Shown here: positions 25,145 to 33,757 of the stretch, piece by piece
Layout of the letters: each line of letters begins with the position of its first letter
Numbering within the stretch: the stretch's first letter is position 1
Assembly: GCF_008727875.1 (NCBI RefSeq)
Contig: NZ_VTWS01000009.1
Location: 124,001 to 188,000, forward strand
From: Larkinella humicola
GTDB lineage: Bacteria; Bacteroidota; Bacteroidia; Cytophagales; Spirosomataceae
Reading direction: 5' to 3'
Length of the DNA stretch: 64,000 nucleotides
The notes under the pieces: generated by a model
The model's input: the letters and a program-made list of their open reading frames with translations, nothing else
Told to the model about the DNA's origin: nothing
Databases searched by the model: none
Translations under genes and position numbers: made by a program

Positions 25145-28051
25145 TTGATAAAACTGAAAAATCCATACTTTATTATCCGGAATCTGGTTTGTTGCCTGAT
25201 CGCCCTCTTTCCACTGGTGGTTCACGGTCAGCAACAACCGGCGCGTCGTACCGTTCCGGCTTTTAACCCGCGCTCGGCAACTCCTTCTTCAGCCACCGTA
25301 ACCGGCAATTCGGTGGTGGTCGATACGACGCGCGGAACGGTGAGTCGCCCGGATTCGGTCGATAGCGGCAGTAATTTACAAACAACCGTCAACTATTCAG
25401 CCAAAGATTCCACGCTCTTTGATGCAACGGGCCAGATTGTCGAACTTTTCGGCGATGCCAAGGTCGATTACGGAGATATTCACTTGACGGCCGCCTACAT
25501 CAAGCTGAACTGGACCACCAACGAGGTGTTTGCCAAAGGCCGCTACGATTCAACCGCCAAGAAAATGGTCGGTCTGCCTATTTTTCAGGACGGGAGCGGC
25601 CGCTACGATACACAGGAAATCCGCTTCAATTTCAAAACCAAAAAAGGCTTTATCAAGGGCGTTATTACGGCTCAGGGCGAAGGCAATGTTCGGGGAAAAA
25701 CCGTCAAAAAAGACGCTGAAGACAATTTATACATCCGAAATGCCATTTACACGACCTGTAACCTGACCACCCCCCACTTTCACATCAACGCCAGCAAGAT
25801 CAAGGTTGTTCACAATAAACAGCTCATCTCCGGGCCTTTCAACTTAGTTATTAACGACATTCCCACCCCTTTAGCGCTTCCGTTTGGCTTTTTCCCGATT
25901 CCCAAGAAAAACGAAATCGGCACCTCGGGGCTGATTTTTCCCCAATACGGCGAGGAACCCAACGGACGCGGTTTTTACCTCCGCGATGGCGGCTATTACT
26001 TCGCCATCAGCCAGTACATCAGCATGAGCCTTCGGGGGCAGATTTACTCCAACGGTAGCTGGGGGCTTGGCCTTTCGTCGGAATACCTGAAACGCTACCG
26101 CTTTGGCGGCAACTTCGCCCTTTCCTACGCCCGCAACCGGACCACATCGCTCGTCGATACAGCCACGAAGCCGCGCAACGACTTCAGCATCATCTGGTCG
26201 CACTCGCCCCGGCCCCGTGGCAACTCGCAGTTTTCGGCCAACGTCAACGTCAGCAGCAACAGCTACAACCAGTTGAACACCTCGCTGACGTCGGGCCGTT
26301 ACGTTTCCAATGCGGCCAACTCCGGCGTCAACTACAGCCACAAGTTTGGGCAGTATGTGACCAGTTCGGCCAACATCAACGTCAGCCAGAACTTCGGGAA
26401 ATACAATCCGGTTACCAACCTGCGCGAAAGCGGTCAAACGAACATTTCGTCGGGCTTTAACCTCGGCGTGGCCCAGATTGCCCCCTTTGCCCTCAAAGGC
26501 GGTACCGGGCGATGGTTCGAAAGTTTCCGGCTGGGGATGGATTTCAATGCCCAGGCCACCGTCAACAACACCCTCCGAACCGTGGATATTACCAACCTGG
26601 GCTTCCCGGTGGTGACGTCACTAACGATTCGGGGGGATACCTTGCAACGGCTGCGGGACAGCCTGGCGGCCGTGGCGAATCAGGAGATTTATACCAACTC
26701 CAACCTGATTCCGATGACCGTCGAAAACCTGCCGACCATCCTGAAAAACGCCCAGGTGCAGAGCCGGTATTCGATTCCGATTTCGTTACCCAACTTCAAG
26801 CTGGCCCGCTATCTCAACTTTACGCCGGGGGTGTCGCTGAGCGGTGATGTTTACACCAAAAGCCTGCGATATACCTACTTGCCGGATCGTAAAGCCGTGA
26901 AGGTGGATACTGCAAGTGGTATTTCGGCGACGTATTTCCTGTCTTTCAGTGCCTCGATGAACACCCGCGCCTATGGTACCTTTTTCATACGGGCGGGGCG
27001 GCTGGAAGCCATCAGGCACACCATTGCGCCTTCGATTTCGTTCAGCTACACGCCGGATTTGTCCAGCGCCTTTACGACCACCCTAACGCAGTTCCGCGAT
27101 CCGTACGATACCACGAAAGTACTCAAGATTTCGCGCTATCGGGGGTTGGGCGGTACGGCAGGGGCGTCCAGCTTTACAGGCCGGGCGGCATCCATCAGCT
27201 ACAGCATTGTTAACCAGTTGGAGATGAAAGTCCGGGCACGGAGCGATTCCGCCAAGGAGGAATTTGAGAAAGTGTCGCTCTTCGACAACATCAGTTTGTC
27301 GGGATCCTACAACCCCTACGCTCCGCAGTTCAAGTTTTCGCAGGTGAATTTCAGTGCCAATACGCAGATTCTGAAGAAAGTCAGTTTCAACTTCTCGGCG
27401 GTTTTCGACCCGTACGCGTTTTCTGACACGGTCAGTACTCCAACCGGTGTTTATTACGTGCCGGACCAATCAACACTTTACCAAACGGGTCCGTATGTCA
27501 ACAACTTCCGGATCAATAAAATCGACAAACTGGCGATCACCCAGGGGCAGGGGCTGGCGCATTTGCAGAATCTGAACTTCTATCTGAGCACGCAGTTTGC
27601 CCCCAAGGACTCGAAAAAACCGAAGGTGGCGCCCAATGCCAAGACGCCTACCGACGCGGCTGAACTGCGGCACATGAACCGGAATCCGGAAGATTACGTC
27701 GATTTCAACATTCCCTGGACCGTCAACCTCAGCTACACGTTCAGCCTCACGAAGTTCACACCCATCGAAAGCCAGATTCTGCAAACACTGCAGGTAACGG
27801 GCGATTTAAGTCTGACGCCCAAATGGAAGGTTTCTCTCCAGACCGGTTTCGACTTTTCGGCCAAAGCCCCTTCGCTGACCACGATCACGCTGCACCGCGA
27901 CCTGCACTGCTGGGACATGAACTTCAGCTACACGCCGTTTTCCGGCAACCGGTATCGGTCCAATTTCTACTCGTTCGATCTCCGTGTGAAGTCGGCGATT
28001 CTCCAGGATTTGAAACTCAGCCGTCGCCGGGGTACCTCGATCAACTACTAG
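25145..28051 (+). CDS. lptD: LPS-assembly protein LptD-like outer membrane protein
   Basis: A 968-residue outer membrane protein. A signal peptide (LVCCLIALFPLVVHGQ) is followed by an OstA/LptA-like domain (residues ~75-260: DATGQIVELFGDAKVDYGD, ATYIKL-type strands), including the family block LALPFGFFPIPK. The C-terminal ~650 residues alternate polar and hydrophobic residues as expected for a large beta-barrel. It would insert lipopolysaccharide into the outer leaflet. The only suitable start is TTG at 25145: an in-frame stop lies at 25127-25129 and the first in-frame Met comes more than 130 residues later, beyond the signal peptide. The C-terminal plug-barrel cysteines of E. coli LptD are not obvious. 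Confidence 0.85.
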   Translation: MIKLKNPYFIIRNLVCCLIALFPLVVHGQQQPARRTVPAFNPRSATPSSATVTGNSVVVDTTRGTVSRPDSVDSGSNLQTTVNYSAKDSTLFDATGQIVELFGDAKVDYGDIHLTAAYIKLNWTTNEVFAKGRYDSTAKKMVGLPIFQDGSGRYDTQEIRFNFKTKKGFIKGVITAQGEGNVRGKTVKKDAEDNLYIRNAIYTTCNLTTPHFHINASKIKVVHNKQLISGPFNLVINDIPTPLALPFGFFPIPKKNEIGTSGLIFPQYGEEPNGRGFYLRDGGYYFAISQYISMSLRGQIYSNGSWGLGLSSEYLKRYRFGGNFALSYARNRTTSLVDTATKPRNDFSIIWSHSPRPRGNSQFSANVNVSSNSYNQLNTSLTSGRYVSNAANSGVNYSHKFGQYVTSSANINVSQNFGKYNPVTNLRESGQTNISSGFNLGVAQIAPFALKGGTGRWFESFRLGMDFNAQATVNNTLRTVDITNLGFPVVTSLTIRGDTLQRLRDSLAAVANQEIYTNSNLIPMTVENLPTILKNAQVQSRYSIPISLPNFKLARYLNFTPGVSLSGDVYTKSLRYTYLPDRKAVKVDTASGISATYFLSFSASMNTRAYGTFFIRAGRLEAIRHTIAPSISFSYTPDLSSAFTTTLTQFRDPYDTTKVLKISRYRGLGGTAGASSFTGRAASISYSIVNQLEMKVRARSDSAKEEFEKVSLFDNISLSGSYNPYAPQFKFSQVNFSANTQILKKVSFNFSAVFDPYAFSDTVSTPTGVYYVPDQSTLYQTGPYVNNFRINKIDKLAITQGQGLAHLQNLNFYLSTQFAPKDSKKPKVAPNAKTPTDAAELRHMNRNPEDYVDFNIPWTVNLSYTFSLTKFTPIESQILQTLQVTGDLSLTPKWKVSLQTGFDFSAKAPSLTTITLHRDLHCWDMNFSYTPFSGNRYRSNFYSFDLRVKSAILQDLKLSRRRGTSINY

Positions 28052-28072
28052 GAAAACCGACTTATAAAAGCC

Positions 28073-28108
28073 AAAAAAGGCATCCTGCAAATGCAGGATG
28101 CCTTTTTT
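28073..28108. terminator. Bidirectional intrinsic terminator between lptD and the DUF1573 gene
   Basis: AAAAAAGGCATCCTGC (28073-28088) and its exact reverse complement (28093-28108) form a 16-bp stem with a 4-nt loop AAAT. It lies between two convergent genes and carries A/T tails on both sides, so it can act in both directions. Confidence 0.9.
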
Positions 28109-28136
28109 GGCAGTACCGAATGGCCTTCGTTTGCTA

Positions 28137-28595
28137 TTAGCGGGAAGTCTTCGAAGCTTTTTTCTTGCTTTTTTCAGCGGCAGGCGCAGCAGCCGGTGTG
28201 GCGGCAGCGGTAGAAGCACCTTCTTTGGCGGTTACTTCACCCGTCAGGTTCAGGGGAATCGATGCCCGTTCGGCATTGCTCACCACGGTCACGTTCTTGT
28301 TAAATGAACCCATCGAAGCCGCATTGTACGTGGCTTTCACAAATCCTTTCTGACCGGGCAAAACGGCGCTCTTGGTCCAGTCAGGCGTTGTACAACCACA
28401 GGAAGGTTGGGCGTTCGAGATCACCACGGGGTCAGTACCGGTGTTGGTAAACTCAAACGTGTAGGTAACGGGCGTACCCTGGGGAACCTTGCCGAAGTCA
28501 TGCGACTCTTTGGTGAATTTAATAACGCCTTTCTGAGCGAAAGCAATGGTCGTAATGGCAAAAAATACCACGATTAGTGAAAAAGCCTTTTTCAT
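28137..28595 (-). CDS. DUF1573 domain secreted protein
   Basis: A 152-residue protein with a signal peptide ending in TIAFA and a single DUF1573 (ASH-like) domain: SHDFGKVPQGTPVTYTFEF and SNAQPSCGCTTPDW with the conserved CGC motif. The C-terminal ~30 residues are an Ala/Lys-rich tail ending in KKKASKTSR. The domain is very common in Bacteroidota; its role is not established, perhaps in scaffolding or periplasmic assembly. A good promoter-like sequence lies 37-67 bp upstream. Confidence 0.85.
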   Translation of the reverse strand: MKKAFSLIVVFFAITTIAFAQKGVIKFTKESHDFGKVPQGTPVTYTFEFTNTGTDPVVISNAQPSCGCTTPDWTKSAVLPGQKGFVKATYNAASMGSFNKNVTVVSNAERASIPLNLTGEVTAKEGASTAAATPAAAPAAEKSKKKASKTSR

Positions 28596-28900
28596 TTCTT
28601 TTTAAAATTTAGTTACAAACAAACGGGTAAACAACGTTACAATCCTAGGTATATACTACAAAAGGTTTGCCAAATAAAAGTTTGCCAGGCAAATTACGGC
28701 ATATGTTCGCTTAACAAAGAAAGTCAAAAAATCGTTTTTTTGAAAGCTGCCAAACTTTATATTATTTTTACTCCGATCGCCGGAGTTACTTTGTTTGTTC
28801 AATGATCATCCGTTTTGGGTATCCGCCTGAAAACCACCAACAAACCCTTGAACAGGCAATTAATCGAGCTAACTGGAACCTCTAAAACTGTGGCCGTTCT
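28596..28900. other. AT-rich intergenic region between divergent genes
   Basis: This 305-bp AT-rich stretch separates the DUF1573 gene from the E1 dehydrogenase gene. No ORF or RNA gene is recognised. It contains a promoter candidate on the minus strand (28632-28662) and a 13-bp palindrome TTTGCCAGGCAAA at 28681-28693, preceded by a direct half copy TTTGCC at 28666-28671. The palindrome could be an operator. Confidence 0.5.
28632..28662 (-). promoter_or_regulatory. Bacteroidota promoter of the DUF1573 gene
   Basis: Read on the minus strand, TTTG (28662-28659) is followed after exactly 19 bp by TAACGTTG (28639-28632), one mismatch from TAnnTTTG. Position and 19-bp spacing fit the Bacteroidota -33/-7 architecture, and the gene starts 37 bp further on. 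Confidence 0.5.
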
Positions 28901-31324
28901 GTGATTGCAAACGAACAATTGAATACGACCGATACGCTGACACAGGAAAAAATCCTGCAAGATTATCGACTGGCTTGTGAAAGCCGCCACGCCAGCCTGC
29001 TGGGCCGACGCGAGGTGATGGGTGGACGAGCCAAATTCGGCATCTTCGGCGACGGCAAGGAAATTGCCCAGCTTGCAGCCGCTCATGCTTTCAAAGCCGG
29101 TGACTTCCGTTCCGGTTACTACCGGGACCAAACCTTCGTGACGGCACTCGGCGAACTCCGGTGGACCGAATTCTTCGCCCAGCTCTACGCCCACACCGAC
29201 ATCGAAGCCGACCCTAACTCGGCGGGCCGCCAGATGAACGGCCATTATGCCACCCGCTGGCTCGATGAAAAAGGTCTCTGGCGCAATCAAACCGAACTAT
29301 ACAATTCCGTTGGTGATATTGCCCCGACGGCAGGCCAGATTCCAAGATCAATTGGGCTGGCCTACGCATCGCGGCTGTATCGTCAGAATTCCCATCTACA
29401 TCTTTTGACGACATTCTCCCGAAATGGTAACGAAATTATTTTCGGAACCATCGGAGATTCTTCGACTTCGCAGGGCATGTTCTTCGAAACGATGAATGCC
29501 GCCGGGGTTTTGCAGGTTCCCCTGCTAATGTCGGTCTGGGACGATGGCTACGGCATTTCCGTTCCGGTCGAATACCAGACCACCAAAGCCAGTATCTCCA
29601 AAGCCCTGGCCGGTTTTCAACGAACTGATACCGAGAAAGGCATCGAAATTCTCACTGTGAAAGGCTGGGACTATCCGGCCCTGGTGGAAACTTACCAGAA
29701 AGCCGCCCGCATTTGCCGGGAAGAACACGTTCCAGTGCTGGTTCATGTTCAGGAAGTTACTCAACCACAAGGTCATTCCACGTCCGGTTCGCACGAACGC
29801 TATAAAACCGCCGAACGCCTGGAATGGGAACGCCAGCACGATTGCAACCGGCAGTTTCGCCAGTGGATTCTCGAAAACGGATACGCCAGTCACGACGAGC
29901 TGGATGCCATCGAGCGCGAAGCCACCCGGGTCACCAAAGCCGCCCGCCAGGAAGCCTGGAATGCCTATTTAGCCTCCTTAAAAGGTGATTTTGACGAGGC
30001 TATGCTGCTGCTGCAACAGGCCGCCGAAACCGCCCGGCAGGGCGAACCCATTGCCCAAATCCGCGACCAGTTGCGCACCACCCACGTGCCGATCCGGCGG
30101 GATGCAACGGCAGCAGTGAAACGGGCCTTGCGGTTTTTGCGAACCGACGATTCAGAAGCCAAACAGGGCTTGTTGGCCTGGCTGGAACGCACCACCGCCG
30201 AAAATGAAGAACGCTATAGCTCCCATTTATACAGTCAGTCGCCGGATTCCCCGCTGAACGTGACCCCGGTAGAAGCCCGTTATACGGATGAAAGTCCGCT
30301 GATCGACGGCTACCAGTTGATGCAACGGTATTTCGACAGCCTCTTCGGCCGCGACCCGCGCGTGGTGGCCCTGGGCGAAGATGTCGGGCTAATCGGCGAT
30401 GTAAACCAGGGATTTGCCGGTTTGCAGGAAAAATACGGCGAACTGCGCATCACCGACACCGGGATTCGCGAAACCAGCATCATCGGGCAGGGCATCGGCA
30501 TGGCCATGCGGGGCTTGAAACCCATCGTTGAGATTCAGTATTTCGATTATATCTTTTACGCCCTGGCGACGCTCACTGATGACCTGGCCACGCTGCATTA
30601 CCGCACCAAAGGTGGTCAGAAAGCGCCCCTGATCATTCGGACGCGCGGCCACCGGCTGGAAGGCATCTGGCATTCGGGCTCACCCATGAGCGCGATGGTC
30701 AATAGTTTGCGCGGTTTACACATTCTGGTGCCCCGCAACATGACCCAGGCCGCCGGTTTTTACAATACCCTCATCAAAGGCGACGATCCGGCCCTGGTGG
30801 TCGAATGCCTGAACGGCTACCGGCTGAAAGAACGGCTGCCGGAGAACCTGGACGAATTTTGCCTGCCGCTCGGCGTTCCCGAAATCCTGCGCGAGGGTTC
30901 CGACGTTACCATTGTGACCTACGGGTCGATGTGCCGGATTGTGCTGGAAGCCGCCGAGCAACTTCGCCAGTTCGACATTGACGTCGAAGTCATCGACGTG
31001 CAAACCCTGTTGCCGTTCGACCGGTCAAATGCCATCGTAGAGTCCATCAAAAAAACCAGTCGGGTGTTGTTTGCCGACGAAGATTTTCCGGGTGGCGGTT
31101 CGGCCTACATGATGCAGGAGGTGATCGAAAAACAAAATGCTTACCGCTATCTCGATTCGGCTCCCCGGACGCTGTCGGCCAAGGCGCACCGCCCGGCCTA
31201 CGGTTCCGACGGCGATTATTTCTCCAAACCCAGTGCCGAAGACGTTTTTGATGTGGTGTATGAATTGATGAACGAAGCCGAACCGGCCCGTTTCCCGAAA
31301 TTATATGGAGAGAAAAGAGGTTAG
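28901..31324 (+). CDS. 2-oxoacid dehydrogenase E1 alpha/beta fusion (branched-chain type)
   Basis: An 807-residue thiamine-diphosphate enzyme that fuses the E1 alpha and beta subunits. The alpha part (~1-390) contains the phosphate-binding GGRAKFGIFGDGKE region and the ThDP/Mg motif GDSSTSQGMFFETMNA (from residue ~185; the usual GDG is GDS). The beta part (~430-807) has VVALGEDVGLIGDVNQGF, DTGIRETSIIGQGIG and VTYGSMCRIVLEAAEQL. It would decarboxylate branched-chain 2-oxoacids or pyruvate and pass the acyl group to a lipoyl E2, not encoded here. The start is GTG at 28901; no upstream alternative was found. It precedes nuoI by 75 bp on the same strand. Confidence 0.9.
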   Translation: MIANEQLNTTDTLTQEKILQDYRLACESRHASLLGRREVMGGRAKFGIFGDGKEIAQLAAAHAFKAGDFRSGYYRDQTFVTALGELRWTEFFAQLYAHTDIEADPNSAGRQMNGHYATRWLDEKGLWRNQTELYNSVGDIAPTAGQIPRSIGLAYASRLYRQNSHLHLLTTFSRNGNEIIFGTIGDSSTSQGMFFETMNAAGVLQVPLLMSVWDDGYGISVPVEYQTTKASISKALAGFQRTDTEKGIEILTVKGWDYPALVETYQKAARICREEHVPVLVHVQEVTQPQGHSTSGSHERYKTAERLEWERQHDCNRQFRQWILENGYASHDELDAIEREATRVTKAARQEAWNAYLASLKGDFDEAMLLLQQAAETARQGEPIAQIRDQLRTTHVPIRRDATAAVKRALRFLRTDDSEAKQGLLAWLERTTAENEERYSSHLYSQSPDSPLNVTPVEARYTDESPLIDGYQLMQRYFDSLFGRDPRVVALGEDVGLIGDVNQGFAGLQEKYGELRITDTGIRETSIIGQGIGMAMRGLKPIVEIQYFDYIFYALATLTDDLATLHYRTKGGQKAPLIIRTRGHRLEGIWHSGSPMSAMVNSLRGLHILVPRNMTQAAGFYNTLIKGDDPALVVECLNGYRLKERLPENLDEFCLPLGVPEILREGSDVTIVTYGSMCRIVLEAAEQLRQFDIDVEVIDVQTLLPFDRSNAIVESIKKTSRVLFADEDFPGGGSAYMMQEVIEKQNAYRYLDSAPRTLSAKAHRPAYGSDGDYFSKPSAEDVFDVVYELMNEAEPARFPKLYGEKRG

Positions 31325-31390
31325 AAGAAAGAAGAAAGAGCAGATTGCTTAGCGCCAAAGTCTTTATTCTCTATTCTAACTTCTTTCTTC
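31324..31390. repeat. 11-bp inverted repeat between the E1 and nuoI genes
   Basis: GAAGAAAGAAG at 31324-31334 and CTTCTTTCTTC at 31380-31390 are exact reverse complements. It fills most of the gap between the E1 stop and the nuoI start. The purine/pyrimidine-rich make-up is like that of the intergenic elements at 2481-2556 and 45760-45882. Confidence 0.4.
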
Positions 31391-31399
31391 CAGCACGAA

Positions 31400-32818
31400 A
31401 TGAGCCAGTATTTCAAAGATATACAGGAAGGCATCCAAACGACGCTGACGGGGCTGAAGCTCACGTTCCGGCATTTGCTGGATGCCCGCCAGAGCCGAAA
31501 ACCGATCAATGTCCAGCAGAAGGATTATTTCGGGCAGGACACGGGCATTGTCACGCTGCAATACCCGTTTGAGACGCTTCAGGTGCCGGACAATGGCCGC
31601 TACCGGCTCCACAACGAAATGGAAGACTGCATCGTCTGTGATAAGTGCGTCAAAGTGTGCCCGGTCGATTGCATCACCATCGATGCGATTAAGGCCACGG
31701 AGGAAGTGGGAAAGGCGTCGGATGGCTCCCCGATTCGGCTGTATGCGGGCAAGTTCGACATCGACATGGCCAAATGTTGCTACTGCGGTCTTTGCACAAC
31801 GGTTTGCCCGACCGAATGCCTGACGATGACGAAGACCTACGACTTCAGCGAGTTTGAGCTGGGCAACATGACCTACCATTATGCCAACCTGACGCCCGAA
31901 CAGGCGGATGAAAAACGGCGGTTGTACGAACAGTTTGTGCTGGAGAAAGAAGCCATGAAGGCGCAGCAGGCCGCTGCCAAAGCCGCTCCGGCCCCTTCGC
32001 CGACGCTGGACACGCCGAAAAAACCGGTCTTCCGGCCCGGTATGAAACCCGCTCCCAAACCGGCCGAACCGCCTGCTGAGCCAACCGTCGCACCGGAACC
32101 GTCTATGGAAGCGGCTGAAACCACGCCGGTGGCAGAACCGCCAACGCCAAGACCACGTCCGGTTTTCCGGCCGACGCTGAAAACGCCTTCTCAACCGCCG
32201 AAGGAGGAGGCAAAACCGTTGACAGAACAAAATTCGGCGGGCTCGGTGGCTGAACACCCGCTCACGGATGTAACCCCGGACGAAGCGGAGAAAATTGCGA
32301 TGGCAGGTCTGGAAAAACCAGCCGAAGAAGCCAAACCCGTCGCGGCAAAACCCGTTTTCCGGCCGACTTTAAAACCAAAAACCGCCCCGCCAGCCGAAGA
32401 AGTCAAACCGGTGGAAGCGGTTTCGTCGGAGCCAGCCACAACTGAAGAGCCGAAGCCGGTAGCCGCCAGGCCGGTTTTTCGACCGACCCTGAAACCGAAA
32501 ACCGCCCCGACGGCTGCGGAATCAAAAACCGTTGAAGACCCCAAACCAACGGAACCCGCGAAGATTGACCAACCGGTCGCGGAAGAACAAAAACCCGTTG
32601 CCGCCAAACCGGCGTTCCGGCCAACCATGCGGCCGAAAACCGCGTCGGCTCCGCCTGTAGAAGATCCCAAACCGGCAGAGCCCGTTGCCGAACTACGACC
32701 ACAACCGGAAGAACCAGAACCGCCCGTGGACGCGCAAAAACCGGACGGAGCACCAAAGCCCCGACCGGTTTTTCGGCCGACGCTGAAACCAAAACTACCG
32801 CCGAAAGACGAGTCCTAG
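31400..32818 (+). CDS. nuoI: NADH-quinone oxidoreductase subunit NuoI with long repeat tail
   Basis: A 472-residue protein whose first ~185 residues are a normal NuoI. Two [4Fe-4S] motifs CxxCxxCxxxCP are seen: C77, C80, C83, C87 (followed by C91) and C126, C129, C132, C136. They carry electrons through the complex I side arm. The remaining ~285 residues are Pro/Lys/Glu/Ala-rich and low in complexity; six copies of the motif [KR]P[VA]FRPx[LM][KR] occur from about residue 207 to 464, separated by acidic Glu/Ala/Pro linkers. NuoI normally ends near 150-230 residues. The tail is in frame with no stop, so the length appears genuine; its role is unknown. Confidence 0.9.
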   Translation: MSQYFKDIQEGIQTTLTGLKLTFRHLLDARQSRKPINVQQKDYFGQDTGIVTLQYPFETLQVPDNGRYRLHNEMEDCIVCDKCVKVCPVDCITIDAIKATEEVGKASDGSPIRLYAGKFDIDMAKCCYCGLCTTVCPTECLTMTKTYDFSEFELGNMTYHYANLTPEQADEKRRLYEQFVLEKEAMKAQQAAAKAAPAPSPTLDTPKKPVFRPGMKPAPKPAEPPAEPTVAPEPSMEAAETTPVAEPPTPRPRPVFRPTLKTPSQPPKEEAKPLTEQNSAGSVAEHPLTDVTPDEAEKIAMAGLEKPAEEAKPVAAKPVFRPTLKPKTAPPAEEVKPVEAVSSEPATTEEPKPVAARPVFRPTLKPKTAPTAAESKTVEDPKPTEPAKIDQPVAEEQKPVAAKPAFRPTMRPKTASAPPVEDPKPAEPVAELRPQPEEPEPPVDAQKPDGAPKPRPVFRPTLKPKLPPKDES

Positions 32819-32842
32819 TCATCAAGAAAATCAGCTAAATCA

Positions 32843-33367
32843 GTGGTTCAGATCGTTTTTTATTTATTCGTCCTCTTCACGCTCGGATCGGCCCTGGCGG
32901 TTTTACTGACCAAAAATGTGTTGTATGCCGCCTTTTTTCTGCTGCTGACGTTACTGGGCGTTGCGGGGCTGTTCGTGCTGGCCGGTGCCGATTTTCTGGC
33001 CGTTTCGCAAATCATGATTTACGTGGGCGGTGTGCTGGTACTGATCATTTTCGGGGTCATGCTGACGCACAAAACCGATACCGCCAAAACCGATTATACC
33101 GAACCGAACTTCATTCTGACCAAACACCGGAGCTGGCTGTGGGCCTTGCTGGTGGCGGGTGGTATTTTCAGCGTGTTGTACCGGGCGCTGGTGCGGGGAA
33201 ATTTCGTCTTGCTGAATCAGGGCGAACCATCTTACCGGTCGACGGTCGGTACGATTGGTCGGCAGTTGATGACCGAATACCTCATTCCTTTCGAAATAGC
33301 GGGCGTCCTGCTGCTGGTGGCTCTGATTGGTGCCACGACCATTGCGGCTTCATCCCGAACTAAATAA
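32843..33367 (+). CDS. nuoJ: NADH-quinone oxidoreductase subunit NuoJ
   Basis: A 174-residue membrane subunit of complex I with five hydrophobic segments. The conserved region ADFLAVSQIMIYVGGVLVLIIFGVM contains the family core around transmembrane helix 3. The start is GTG at 32843 (VQIVFYLFVLF), 24 bp after nuoI. Next is nuoK, 7 bp later. It belongs to the proton-pumping membrane arm. Confidence 0.92.
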   Translation: MVQIVFYLFVLFTLGSALAVLLTKNVLYAAFFLLLTLLGVAGLFVLAGADFLAVSQIMIYVGGVLVLIIFGVMLTHKTDTAKTDYTEPNFILTKHRSWLWALLVAGGIFSVLYRALVRGNFVLLNQGEPSYRSTVGTIGRQLMTEYLIPFEIAGVLLLVALIGATTIAASSRTK

Positions 33368-33374
33368 CGAACCG

Positions 33375-33683
33375 ATGGAAATTAATTCCGGCCTGTTTCT
33401 GCTCGTAGGAGCCGCCTTATTCAGCATTGGGCTGGCGATTGTGATCCTGAAACGCCACGCGATTATGGTTCTGATGGGCATCGAACTGATGCTGAATGCG
33501 GTGAACCTGAACCTGATTGCGTTCAGTCAACACGACCCGGTTCGGTTGCAGGGGCAGCTCTTCAGCCTGTTTGTGATGATTGTCGCAGCCGCCGAAGCCG
33601 CCATCGCGCTGGCGATTATTTTGCAGGTATACCGCCATTTCAACACGGTTCAACTCGATGAGATGAATGAGTTGAAGAAATAA
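33375..33683 (+). CDS. nuoK: NADH-quinone oxidoreductase subunit NuoK
   Basis: A 102-residue, three-helix membrane subunit of complex I. The key glutamate lies in VLMGIELMLNAVNLNLIAF and a second is in AAAEAAIALAI, the two conserved carboxylates of the NuoK proton channel. The start is the ATG at 33375 (MEINSGLFLLV), 7 bp after nuoJ. After nuoK the strand switches: no nuoL, M or N follows, so this is a split part of the complex I gene set. Confidence 0.93.
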   Translation: MEINSGLFLLVGAALFSIGLAIVILKRHAIMVLMGIELMLNAVNLNLIAFSQHDPVRLQGQLFSLFVMIVAAAEAAIALAIILQVYRHFNTVQLDEMNELKK

Positions 33684-33757
33684 CCGGTCGTATTTCGGCA
33701 CCACGGATCATGCTGAAATCAAGGATGAACTGGCAATCAACCGGCTATACACCGGCG

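Noticed and set aside
31376-32257. Minus-strand ORF opposite nuoI
   Set aside because: Arg/Phe-rich, created by the repeated codons of the nuoI tail.
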